From an uncultured Bacteroidota bacterium (GTDB lineage: Bacteria; Bacteroidota; Bacteroidia; Chitinophagales; Chitinophagaceae), in assembly GCA_903904855.1 (NCBI GenBank), contig CAIVEH010000014.1:1-58801 (forward strand): DNA of 58,801 bases, given 5' to 3'. Under the pieces are notes generated by a model that was given only the letters and a program-made list of their open reading frames with translations, was not told the origin of the DNA and ran no database searches. Below, piece by piece: positions 1-9,400 of the stretch (its first letter is position 1; each line of letters opens with the position of its first letter). Both the position numbers and the translations under genes were made by a program.

Positions 1-2972
1 ACATCCTGAGGCGGAAAAAGATCCTCTGCATAGAATTGATTCGACCCGGGTCCGCACACTATTACCGGCATTTTACCAAGGTCGGTTTCTGCAACCATCA
101 CCCCCTTGCTATCATAGAGCTGGCTTGATATTCTGGCGTTGAAACTTTTGCCAGTATTATTGTTTATAACCAAACTGGCAGTCTCCCTGTGCTGTTGCCA
201 GTCGGATAGATATGGCGGTGGATACGAATTCATTACCAAAGTGAAACTGATTGGCCCGGTACTAAACGCAAAATATCCCGATCTACCTTCATTAGCGCCC
301 AAAGGCCTGTCCTGATCGTCAAGTGCTTGTACGCTCCATACATATGTATTGCCAGTATCCAGTTTTATATCATTGGGCAAGGTGGCACTGGCAGCATTTT
401 TAAAGTCTTTTTCCATCATCGGGCGGTTGGTCCTGTATGCCTGCTCAGGTGTCTGTCCTTTACCAACTTCTTTTATTGTTAACCGGTAAGTTACACTTCC
501 TCCGGTAACTGAAGGCTGCACTGGTGTCCATTGAAACACAGGCCTTCTTGTCTGGCTAACTACACAGGGTTCGCCATTTCTCGGCGATATCAGTGAGGGC
601 GGCTGGATGGCAGTAATTGTAAAGTTACCATACTGTGGTTGCTGGGTAGTCAGCGCAGTCAGAGTTGTTGGGTTCACCAGTTGCACACTTAACCGGTAAT
701 TGTCATCTGGTATACGCCCAGTCATGGTAGCTGCCTTTGCACCATGGTATTTTACATCCTGAGGCGGAAAAAGATCCTCTGCATAGAATTGATTCGACCC
801 GGGTCCGCACACTATTACCGGCATTTTACCAAGGTCGGTTTCTGCAACCATCGCCCCCTTGCTATCATAGAGCTGGCTTGATATTCTGGCGTTGAAACTT
901 TTGCCAGTATTATTGTTTATAACCAAACTGGCAGTCTCCCTGTGCTGTTGCCAGTCGGATAGATATGGCGATGGATACGAATTCATTGCCAAAGTGAAAC
1001 TGATTGGCCCGGTACTAAAAGTAAAATACCCCGATCTCCCTTCATTGCTTCCCAAAGGCCTGTCCTGATCGTCAAGTGCCTGCAATTGCCACACATATGT
1101 TTTGCCCGTTTCAAGATTCCCATTTTCCGGCAACGATGTACCTGTCGTATTTCTTGAAATCGCTTCGAATATCGGCTTTCTTCTGGGTATGTATCTCTTA
1201 TTTGCATTGGGTTGGCTTCCCTCATCAACTTCGTATATCTTTAGTTGGTAATTAACGTTACCGCCTTTTACAGATGGTTGCACAGGCGTCCAACTGAATG
1301 CATTTTGTTTATTCAGCTCCTCAGCAGTTACGGTTGCATTGTCGGTAGGTGTCAGCAATGTTACACCTGTATTATTTTCCGGTTGCACCACACTAAAAGA
1401 ACTCCATTCCGTCCTTCCTTCATTATCGCCCAGGGGCATCATGTTCTCATCAAGCGCCTGAATTCCCCATACATACTGAGCGCTTGTATCCGGAGTGCCA
1501 AGAGTTGGGTGCCAGGGAGCATTGTTAATACTTTTATAGTCTTTTTGCAACATCGGCTTTTGTCTGATTCTGATCTGGGCAGGGGCGTCTCCCTTATCCC
1601 CCCTGTAAATCGTCATCCGGTAAGTAACTGTTTCTCCGGATTTTGCAGGTTGTACTGGTGTCCAGCTGAAAGCATTTGGTTTATTCAGTTCATCTGCAGT
1701 TACTGTAGCATTGTCGGATGGCTTCAGTAATGTTACACCAGTATTATCTCCCGGTTGCCCTACACTAAATGCAAAATACCCCGATCTCCCTTCATTGCTT
1801 CCCAAAGGCCTGTCCTGATCGTCAACAGCCTGCACTTCCCACACATACTGTGCGCCTGTATCCGGTGTTCCCAGCTTTGTTGGCCAGGATGTAGTGGTAA
1901 TGCTTTTATAATCATGAGTAAGTATAGGCTTTCCATGGTGGGGAATCAGGGTAGGTTCCTCGCCCTTATTCCCCTTGTATATCGTCATCCGGTAAGTTAC
2001 CAGACCACCGGCCATTGGGGTTTGTGTTGATGTCCAGCTGAAGGCATTTGGTTTATTCAGGTCGTCAGCTGTTATTGTTGCATTATCAGCTGGTGTCAGC
2101 AGGTTCACCTGTGGTGGTGTTATCAGGTTAAGGTTAGCCACACAATTAAATGTAAAATACCCCGACCTTCCCTCATTGCTTCCTAGAGGCCTGTCCTGGT
2201 CATCAAGCGCTGTTACACTCCAAACATAGCTCATTCCGGTATCAGGCAATGCGTAATCTACCGGCCAGCTTGCTGTAACACGGCTTTTAAAGTCTTTTTC
2301 CAGTATTGGCCTATTGGTTCTGTATGCCTGTCCCGGCTCCTGTCCCGGCAGCACTTCCATTACCTGCAGCCTGTAGGTAACTATTCCACCGGTATAGGCA
2401 GGCTGTAGCGGAGTCCATTCAAACTGAGGCCTTCTGGTCTGGCTGGCTACACAGGGTTCGCCATTTCTTGGTGATATCAGCGAAGGTGGCTCGTAGGCAA
2501 TAATCGAAAAATTGCTGCACTGAGGCTGCTGTGTAGTCAGAGCCGCAAGGGTTGTAGGGTTCACGAGTTGGACGCAGATCCGGTAATTGTCATCTGGTAT
2601 ACGCCCCGTCATGGCAGCTGCCTTTTGATCAAAATGTCCACGGTATTTTACATCCTGAGGCGGGAAAATATCCTCAGCATAGAATTGGCTCGAACCTGGC
2701 TCGCAGGCTATTACCGGCATTTTACCAAGGTCGGTTTCAGCAATCATCTCCCCCTTGCCATCATAAAGCTGGCACGATATCTTTGCGTTGATACTTTTGC
2801 CTGTGGTATTGGTTATTACCACGATGGGGGTCTCCCGGTGCTGTTGCCAGTCGGATAGGTACGGCGACGGATGCGAATTCATCACAAAATTGATGGTCTG
2901 GCCCTGGGCGCTCATGCCTAATGCAATCAGCACCAGGGAGATAATTAATCGGATGGTTCTGTAAGTTTGCAT
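1..2972 (-). CDS. Large secreted FN3-like repeat protein (3' end beyond window)
   Basis: The frame is open from ATG at 2972 to the left edge, about 990 codons without a stop, so the C-terminus is missing. It opens with a signal peptide (MQTYRTIRLIISLVLIALGMSAQG). I see two module types. The A module (about 115 aa) begins near NSHPSPYLSDWQQHRET and carries AETDLGKMPVI and FPPQDVKY. The FN3-like module (about 125 aa) has F.WTP near its start and YVW.V.ALDDQDRPLG.NEGRSGYF at its end. The order is A, five FN3-like modules with a second A before the fifth, then a third A cut by the edge. It starts 3 bp after the stop of the outer-membrane barrel gene upstream, so the two are surely co-transcribed and may act together at the surface. 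Whether it ends in a T9SS sorting domain cannot be seen. The ligand is unknown. Confidence 0.85.
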   Translation of the reverse strand, partial: MQTYRTIRLIISLVLIALGMSAQGQTINFVMNSHPSPYLSDWQQHRETPIVVITNTTGKSINAKISCQLYDGKGEMIAETDLGKMPVIACEPGSSQFYAEDIFPPQDVKYRGHFDQKAAAMTGRIPDDNYRICVQLVNPTTLAALTTQQPQCSNFSIIAYEPPSLISPRNGEPCVASQTRRPQFEWTPLQPAYTGGIVTYRLQVMEVLPGQEPGQAYRTNRPILEKDFKSRVTASWPVDYALPDTGMSYVWSVTALDDQDRPLGSNEGRSGYFTFNCVANLNLITPPQVNLLTPADNATITADDLNKPNAFSWTSTQTPMAGGLVTYRMTIYKGNKGEEPTLIPHHGKPILTHDYKSITTTSWPTKLGTPDTGAQYVWEVQAVDDQDRPLGSNEGRSGYFAFSVGQPGDNTGVTLLKPSDNATVTADELNKPNAFSWTPVQPAKSGETVTYRMTIYRGDKGDAPAQIRIRQKPMLQKDYKSINNAPWHPTLGTPDTSAQYVWGIQALDENMMPLGDNEGRTEWSSFSVVQPENNTGVTLLTPTDNATVTAEELNKQNAFSWTPVQPSVKGGNVNYQLKIYEVDEGSQPNANKRYIPRRKPIFEAISRNTTGTSLPENGNLETGKTYVWQLQALDDQDRPLGSNEGRSGYFTFSTGPISFTLAMNSYPSPYLSDWQQHRETASLVINNNTGKSFNARISSQLYDSKGAMVAETDLGKMPVIVCGPGSNQFYAEDLFPPQDVKYHGAKAATMTGRIPDDNYRLSVQLVNPTTLTALTTQQPQYGNFTITAIQPPSLISPRNGEPCVVSQTRRPVFQWTPVQPSVTGGSVTYRLTIKEVGKGQTPEQAYRTNRPMMEKDFKNAASATLPNDIKLDTGNTYVWSVQALDDQDRPLGANEGRSGYFAFSTGPISFTLVMNSYPPPYLSDWQQHRETASLVINNNTGKSFNARISSQLYDSKGVMVAETDLGKMPVIVCGPGSNQFYAEDLFPPQD
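754..1019. repeat. Near-identical 266-bp internal duplication (mate at 1-266)
   Basis: Bases 754-1019 match 1-266 with only three differences that I can see, a spacing of 753 bp. The unit encodes an A module of the FN3-like repeat protein. The older copy around 2647-2890 is clearly related but much more diverged. Near identity against that background suggests recent duplication or gene conversion. Confidence 0.9.
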
Positions 2973-2975
2973 ATA

Positions 2976-4649
2976 CTATAGTTTATAAATTAACGATGTT
3001 CTCAAAAGATTTTCGGTGTATTTATTTAGCGGGTTCTGTGCTCCTGCATTGAATGTGTTGATGGTGCCTGTTACGCTGAAATTAAGCGCCTTGCTTATTT
3101 TATATTTTACACCCAGCATGGTGTTCAGCTGCTTCGATGGCCCTATGCTATTCAGCATGCTTTGCGTATAAGTTTCGCCAGCGCTGAGCCGCAGCGTATT
3201 TTTGTGGAGGCTATAACTGCAGGTGACACCTCCCGAGTTGACACTTAGCAGACCAGAAGACAGCTGGTTGTTATAACTGCTGGCAAGCAGTGAAAAAGAA
3301 AGCGGGTTCTCTGAAAATGCAAGACTATATAAAAACATTCCCGAATTGGCATCATTGTTATTCAGGCTGCCGCTGATAGTATTGTAATCCCGGAACTGAT
3401 CGTGAGATAAGGTGAGGGCAAACATATTGATGGTCTTGCCGATTTTAATTTTATAGTTTGGATTAAAGCTGTAAGACATAGAAACCATCTGCAGCCGCAG
3501 CGAATCATTGGTAACTGTGTTGCGGAACCCGTAGTTCGAAAAATTACCAGACAGGTTAAGGTCTTTTGTAGCCTGCACACTAATATTGGCATACCCTATA
3601 ATTGCAGAGCTGGTAGCGCCCCTTGTCTGGGTAAGGTTATTCAGGCGTTCTCCTATGCCTCCGCTTATATTTACCTTATGATTGAACAGGCTGAATCTTG
3701 GGTCAAGAGTTACTTCCATTCTATCGGTCTGCATAAACGGGTATCCCAGCGACACATATCCATCGCCATAGTATTTACCAACCGCCTTCAATCCGAATTG
3801 TTTGCCATCATATCCAATTGTAAGAATATCGGCATTATCTGTGCGTGTGCTATACCGTACCGGAAAAACTGAAGTCGGCACATAATTTGCTGCATCAGAT
3901 ACCAGTTGCGCCCGCTGGTCCCTGGTAAATACTGAGATAGCCGACTCGCCTTTCACATAAAATTGTTTGGAGAGGTTAATTCTGTAATCCAGTGATGTGA
4001 GCATCCCGTTCTGCGGATTGGTATATACCGGTTTTATTTTCAGGCTGTTGGTGTCATCCACCGAATAGCCTCCTATAAGGTAGATATGCGAGCCTTCTTC
4101 TTTTCCGTAACCTATCTTGGCCGATACCAGGGTTCTCTTAAAGGCGCCCTTAATATTATTGATCGTATCCTCGGCAATAGCCTGCTGCGATGTGCCACCA
4201 AAACATTCAAAACGGAACTTTCCGGGAGTAAGCCTGAGGCCCGCTCCGAAAACCGGCTGGTCGCCGAAGGTTAGCTCCGAATAGTGCGGTATCTGTGTGC
4301 CTAGCAAAAGTTGCACCCATTTGTATTTAGGCGCTATACCCAACTGGTTCAACGGATTGGCCAGGTACTGTCCGAAATTTTTATAGGCCGGAACAGGCGC
4401 TATAACACTGGTACTCTGGGGACTGATATTGATAAGAAAAGGAAGTGAAAAGTCTCTGTAACTGAAGGTGGGATTGCATACCAGCCTGTACAAGGCAGGT
4501 GGCCTCCTTGCAGGAATGGTAGAGTCTGCATCCATCTGATAAAAATCGGCATACAATCCTATGGTGCCGGTTACTGTTGGTGATTTCTGCGCAAATACAC
4601 CAATGGGTAATAACAGAATAAGGAGTATCTTTTTTATGGTCTTGCACAT
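2976..4649 (-). CDS. Outer-membrane beta-barrel protein, partner of the FN3-like protein
   Basis: This is a 557-aa protein when started at ATG 4649, which gives a clean signal peptide (MCKTIKKILLILLLPIGVFAQ). An upstream in-frame ATG at 4757 would add 36 residues that run through the promoter and repeat region, so I reject it. The mature part is rich in alternating hydrophobic and aromatic residues (YKWVQLLLGTQIPHY, FRFECFGGTSQQ, MVSMSYSFNPNYKIKIG) and ends in LIYKL, as expected for a large Bacteroidota barrel. I recognise no named family. It is the first gene of a two-gene unit with the FN3-like protein, 3 bp apart. The promoter region carries the duplicated LytTR-like box. Inference: the barrel anchors or exports the repeat protein. 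Confidence 0.75.
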   Translation of the reverse strand: MCKTIKKILLILLLPIGVFAQKSPTVTGTIGLYADFYQMDADSTIPARRPPALYRLVCNPTFSYRDFSLPFLINISPQSTSVIAPVPAYKNFGQYLANPLNQLGIAPKYKWVQLLLGTQIPHYSELTFGDQPVFGAGLRLTPGKFRFECFGGTSQQAIAEDTINNIKGAFKRTLVSAKIGYGKEEGSHIYLIGGYSVDDTNSLKIKPVYTNPQNGMLTSLDYRINLSKQFYVKGESAISVFTRDQRAQLVSDAANYVPTSVFPVRYSTRTDNADILTIGYDGKQFGLKAVGKYYGDGYVSLGYPFMQTDRMEVTLDPRFSLFNHKVNISGGIGERLNNLTQTRGATSSAIIGYANISVQATKDLNLSGNFSNYGFRNTVTNDSLRLQMVSMSYSFNPNYKIKIGKTINMFALTLSHDQFRDYNTISGSLNNNDANSGMFLYSLAFSENPLSFSLLASSYNNQLSSGLLSVNSGGVTCSYSLHKNTLRLSAGETYTQSMLNSIGPSKQLNTMLGVKYKISKALNFSVTGTINTFNAGAQNPLNKYTENLLRTSLIYKL

Positions 4650-4669
4650 AGAAAAATGAAGTTTGTAAC

Positions 4670-4677
4670 CAAAACTA
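4670..4677 (-). promoter_or_regulatory. Candidate -7 element of the barrel/FN3 operon
   Basis: The minus strand reads TAGTTTTG, matching the Bacteroidota -7 consensus TAnnTTTG, 21 bp upstream of ATG 4649. The nearest TACCGTTG half-site is 36 bp upstream of it, the same distance as at the 1779-aa gene promoter. Confidence 0.45.
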
Positions 4678-4712
4678 ATTCTAACATCCCAGCCGCCCAC
4701 GCACAAATGAGG

Positions 4713-4741
4713 CAACGGTAGTATTGGTTGAGGCAACGGTA
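4713..4741 (-). promoter_or_regulatory. Direct-repeat operator, LytTR-like (copy 1)
   Basis: The minus strand has TACCGTTG twice (4741-4734 and 4720-4713), 21 bp apart, two helical turns. The core ACCGTT fits the first six positions of the LytTR half-site pattern [TA][AC][CA]GTTN[AG][TG]; such sites normally occur as direct repeats 12-13 bp apart, as here. A LytTR response regulator gene lies at 15361-16143. Binding is inferred. Confidence 0.5.
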
Positions 4742-4881
4742 AATTGAATGGTTTCATACGCTGTTTTTATATAAAATCGGTTAATTCAGTAGCCGGAATT
4801 CTGCGCAGCTTACCTGCTGCAAACTGGGTGAATTTAGGTGTAAAGGTGCGGAAACAACACACCCCCAGAAAGAGTCGAATG

Positions 4882-4957
4882 ACTGATAAGTGAGATGAAA
4901 CAAACGGTAATTTTAATACCGTTAAACAACGGTACCGGTACCGTCGTTTAACGGTAT
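4882..4957. repeat. 76-bp exact intergenic repeat with 42-bp palindrome (copy 1)
   Basis: These 76 bases are identical to 12220-12295. The last 42 (4916-4957) form a palindrome centred on ACCGGT with one mismatched pair. It contains TACCGT-type half-sites on both strands at 22-bp spacing. It lies 175 bp upstream of the paired TACCGTTG boxes (177 bp in copy 2). Confidence 0.85.
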
Positions 4958-5066
4958 AGCCAGGAAAATAAAGGGATAAAATCCTGCAAAATATAAACGT
5001 AAATTTCTTTACAGAAGACGTACTACCATACTCGAAATATGGATCAGCGTATACTACAAAAAGCAC

Positions 5067-5093
5067 AAAAGCCATACTTGAGATATGGCTTTT
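5067..5093 (-). terminator. Hairpin terminator after the 407-aa Ig-like protein
   Basis: AAAAGCCATA pairs with TATGGCTTTT across a 7-nt loop, starting about 25 bp past the stop codon at 5118. A T-rich stretch follows on the minus strand. Confidence 0.65.
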
Positions 5094-5117
5094 GTCTTTT
5101 TGTTTGAATTTAATCCA

Positions 5118-6341
5118 TTATTCAACTACTAACTTTCCGTTATAATTCCCATGTTCAGTATTTACAGTTATAAAATAGATACCTGCCGGTGTATCCAGTT
5201 TTATATCATTCTTCTTGTTGGTAAGGGTATTGAATTCTTTCACCTTATCCCCTGTTATGTTTGTAATAACAACAACAGAATTCTCAGTCTTATCTGAATT
5301 TAAGGTAATAGAGAACTCACCATTAGATGGATTTGGTATAATATTCAATACTGTTTTTACCAGGTTCAGATTGTTTACACTCAGCTTGTTGCAGGTATCT
5401 GTTGATAATATTTCAAGTGCAAAAAGCGCTGTATCTGTTCCGCAACTGTTGGTTACACCATATTTAATCATTACTACTCCCGCAGCCAGGCCGTTTACGG
5501 TGCCCGTCAATGAGCCAACTGAGGCTATCGATGCATCGCTACTGCTCCAAACACCGCAACATGCATTGCTGGCTAACGTAGTAGAGTTACTCAGGCAAAC
5601 AAAATCATTGCCTGTTACAGTACCTGCATTAGCCGCTGGGTTCACCGTAATTGTTTTGTAAGCAGCACAACCCGATGGCAATGTATACGTAATGGAGGCC
5701 GCCCCTTGAGTTAACCCTGTGATATTACCCGCGGCAGCTCCTATTGATATGATAGCCGGGGTACTTGTGCTCCAGGTTCCTCCACCTATTTCATAAAGCG
5801 TATCAGTGGCCCCAACACAATAAACACTGGTGGCAATAATAGCTGGTGGCATAGCATTAACCGTTACTAAAACTGACTTAGAACATCCGTTGGCACCCGT
5901 ATAATAAATAGAAGCAGTATCCCCCGAGATTCCTACTAATACCCCAGTGCTGTCATCTATCATAGCCACAAGGTTGTTGCTGCTGCTCCAGAGTCCCCCG
6001 GTTGTTGCGTCTGTAAATATAATGGCGCTGCCTGCGCATACGCTCGATGTTCCCGAAATAGCCGCTGGCAGTGCATTAACCGTTATTGTCGCACTAACAG
6101 ATCCTCCTCCACTAAAGTAGTAGGTAATTATAGAAGTCCCAGGTGCAATGCCATTGAGATTTCCTGAAAAACTATCAATAGTAGCAACAGATAATGTGCT
6201 ACTTGCCCATATTCCACCTGGTGAGGCATCGGTAAGGCTTGTGGCCGAACCAGCGCAAACGCTGGTAGCGCCTGTTATTGGCTGCGCCATTAAATTAAGC
6301 GCTCCAGATAATAATATCAAAATTAAAATTGTCTTTTTCAT
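5118..6341 (-). CDS. Secreted Ig-like (Big_2) repeat protein with T9SS sorting domain
   Basis: This is a 407-aa protein from ATG 6341, chosen because it gives a signal peptide (MKKTILILILLSGALNLMAQ); an ATG 16 codons upstream adds a non-signal extension. Four bacterial Ig-like modules follow. Each opens with a GxxSVCAG or similar Cys motif, continues as GG.WSSS....A.I, and ends with G...I.Y. The C-terminal ~80 residues (IIPNPSNGEFSITL ... TPAGIYFITVNTEHGNYNGKLVVE) are a type A T9SS sorting domain, so the product should be exported across the outer membrane and surface-attached or released. It is a short paralogue of the 1779-aa protein upstream, and their last 80 residues are very similar. 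Confidence 0.85.
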   Translation of the reverse strand: MKKTILILILLSGALNLMAQPITGATSVCAGSATSLTDASPGGIWASSTLSVATIDSFSGNLNGIAPGTSIITYYFSGGGSVSATITVNALPAAISGTSSVCAGSAIIFTDATTGGLWSSSNNLVAMIDDSTGVLVGISGDTASIYYTGANGCSKSVLVTVNAMPPAIIATSVYCVGATDTLYEIGGGTWSTSTPAIISIGAAAGNITGLTQGAASITYTLPSGCAAYKTITVNPAANAGTVTGNDFVCLSNSTTLASNACCGVWSSSDASIASVGSLTGTVNGLAAGVVMIKYGVTNSCGTDTALFALEILSTDTCNKLSVNNLNLVKTVLNIIPNPSNGEFSITLNSDKTENSVVVITNITGDKVKEFNTLTNKKNDIKLDTPAGIYFITVNTEHGNYNGKLVVE

Positions 6342-6387
6342 ATGTTTTGTATGATTTTTATTGTTTAAGAATAGTATCACCAGAACC

Positions 6388-6431
6388 AATAAGCGGCGGC
6401 AACTAAGAAAAACGCTTATTAATTGCCGCCG
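6388..6431 (-). terminator. Overlapping alternative hairpins between two adhesin-like genes
   Basis: CGGCGGCAA (6394-6402) pairs with TTGCCGCCG (6423-6431), while AATAAGCG (6388-6395) pairs with CGCTTATT (6413-6420). The two stems share bases, so they exclude each other. There is no clear T run, so this could be a weak terminator of the 1779-aa gene or an attenuator for the gene downstream. Confidence 0.45.
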
Positions 6432-6440
6432 TTATATTGA

Positions 6441-9400
6441 TTATTCTACCACTACTTTAGCTACATAATTCCCATTGGCAGTTGTTACCGAAACCATATA
6501 AATTCCGGGTGCATTGTCAATCTGAACCATATTATCCTTGTTAGTAACCGTAGTAAACTTCTTAATCGTTTCACCTATTACATTGGTTACCTTCACTTCC
6601 GCCGATTCATTTTTATCTGTCTGAAGGTTTACTGTAAAAGAACCCTGGTTTGGATTAGGGAAAACTTTCAGTTCAGTAGCAGGAAGCACATCTGTCTCAT
6701 CACCTGCAGTGGATCCTTTATGCTTACACAGCTCTACAGTATAAGTGTTGGATACTGATCTTGTCCCGCAGCCTGGCACGTTAGGTGTTGTATAGGTAAG
6801 TATGCAGGAATGAGAGAATGGCCACCAACCCCAGAAATCGCCTAAAATAGTTCCACCTCCAACTCCAGGGGTCATAGTTGCATATGGCAATGAACAACTC
6901 GTAGACCACGTTCCACCTGGCGTTGCACCGCCCCAGTTTGCAAAATTAATAGTCCCGCCTACGCACACAATATTTGACGGCGACCATAATATTACACCAG
7001 GTACTGGTGGTGCATTTACCGTAATAGGTTTGTAGGAAATACAACCAGCCAACGATTTAGCTTTAAGGGTAACAGATCCAGCTGAGAGCCCATTAATATT
7101 AGTTGATGTACCTAAGAATGAACTTAAAGACGCATACGGGCTAGAAGGAATTAGAGACCATACACAATTCATTCCAGTGAGCTCGGTTTCGGAAATTGAT
7201 GAGCCCACACAGACTACTGATGGCCCTGAAGCAATCGGAAGTGGATTGACAGTAACTACTCCAAAAGTAATACAACCGTTCTTATTGTAGGTAATATACT
7301 CTGTACATAAGCCGCTGATCCCGGTTAAAACACCTGCGGATGTTATACTGGCACAACCTGATGACAAGCCAAATGTACCTCCTGTAGGATTAACAGTACA
7401 GGTTACCGATGAACCTACACAAACATTTGGTGGCACGTTTATTGTTGGTATAGGATAAACAGTTACGGTAACCTGAGCAAAGCATCCCGTAGTATTGTTG
7501 GTGTAATAGAACACTTCAGTTCCAGGGCTATTTGCATTTACACCTGTAATTGGGCTGGTTGTTGAAATCGGAGTTGCATGGCCTAAACCGGAAGTCGACC
7601 AGGTTCCTGGGCCTCCTGTTGCTGTTAGCGTATTAATATACGACATGTAAGTACAATAACCCAACGTTGTAGCCGAAATAGTCGGCACCGGGTTATTAGT
7701 TACCGTATAGGTACTGGTGCAACCACCCGCGGAAGTATAAGTAATTGTTGCGGAACATGGAATGGTACCTGTAGTTCCGCCTGTGCAAACACCAGAAATT
7801 GGATTTACAGAAACACAAGTCGGGTTGCTGCTGCTCCAGGTTCCACCCACACAGGTTGTGGCTAAAACAATGGAACTTCCTGAACATACTGTATGAGGGT
7901 GCACCAATGGCCCTGTAATAGGACAAGCTGCATTCACAGTAACCGGAACATTAACCGAACATCCGCCCACAGAATAGGTCACTGACCCAACACATGGTGC
8001 AAACAACCCGGTTATAACTCTTGAAGAAGTAGAGCCAACCGGTGTCATTGATACACATGGTGTACCGGTCCACGTACCACCCGAAGGGGTAGGGTTAAGA
8101 GTTACAGAAGTACCCAGGCAAATACTTACCGGGTTTGGTGTAACGGTTGGTACTGGAGTGGAGCATACTGTAGCATAACTGATGCAGCCTGCCATTGTGG
8201 TATAACTGATACGAGAGCAACATGGCGCTGATAAACTTGTGCAGACACCGGTTGCCGGGTTTACCACTATGCATGCCGGATTGCTGCTGCTCCACACACC
8301 GCCAATACAGCAGGTAGTAAGGGTAGTACTGCCGCCCGCACAAATACTGAGTGTGCCAGATATAGGGCATGATGGGTTAACTGTAATGGTATAAGTAGAT
8401 ACACAACCTGCAACTGTTGTATAGGAAATGATAACCACTCCCGCTGCTACAGCGGAAACAACACCTGAGCAGTTAACAGTTGCCACTGAGGTATTGCTGC
8501 TGCTCCATGGGCATGATGGAACTGGGCTGCAGGAGCCTGTGATCATGGTCAGATTATCACCTACACACATAGATGTAACAGTTCCGAGGATCGGACATGG
8601 AGAATTAGGTGTAGAAGTTGCAGAACCCGACATAGTGCTTGTGCAACCAATAGTATTGGTAGCCTTAACCGTATAGGTGCAAGGGCCGCACTCAGGGCCA
8701 AAATCAAGAGCGCTGCCTGTTCCTGCCAGCAATGGAGTTACCAGGGTAGATCCGCACGATAATTGGTAATTAACCCCAACCTGTGAACAACCTAAAAATA
8801 CATGTGGGCATGTGGTCCCAATGCAGTATGGTCCTCCACCGGTTACAGTACATACTGTTGGCAATGCATCTACAGTAACGGTAATAAAAGTACTGCAACC
8901 TATATCAGATACATGGGTAATGGTTACGGTGCCGCCCGAAATGCCGGTTACAACACCTGTGCAAGAACCAATAGTAGCTACACTTGTATTACTGCTGCTC
9001 CATACGCAACTGCTGCAACTGCTCAGAGTTGTAGTACCACCGGCACAGATATGTGTATTGCCGGTAATTTCGCAACCTTCACAACAACAATGTGTCGCTT
9101 TGTTTTCATTAACAAAAGAACCCGAATCATCTGCCGATTTAATTGTACCCACAACATTAAGCCCCATTGAGTTCGGAGATATATTATAGGCGGCTGAATA
9201 ATTATAGAGATCAACATTTAAATAGTGGGTACCCGCTGATAGAAAAACAGTGGTTGACGTAGTATGAAACGAAGCTGTAGAGCAATTATTTACTACTCCT
9301 GATGAGTAAAATGATGTTCCGTCAATATTGGTCGAAAGGATATAGTTGTCATATGCTAATTGCAGATTTACATTTACCAAATCTGCCTTGCACATCGTGA

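Larger units (their letters stand above)
4650..5117. other. 468-bp regulatory intergenic region
   Basis: No gene is supported here. It holds the terminator hairpin of the upstream gene, a 76-bp block repeated exactly at 12220-12295, the paired TACCGTTG boxes and a -7-like element, all described separately. Short frames in it (for example 4767-5075) have no signal peptide or family resemblance. Confidence 0.7.

Noticed and set aside
4767-5075. 102-codon open frame on the minus strand upstream of the barrel gene
   Set aside because: It runs through the duplicated palindrome and the terminator hairpin, with no family resemblance; it is regulatory DNA.
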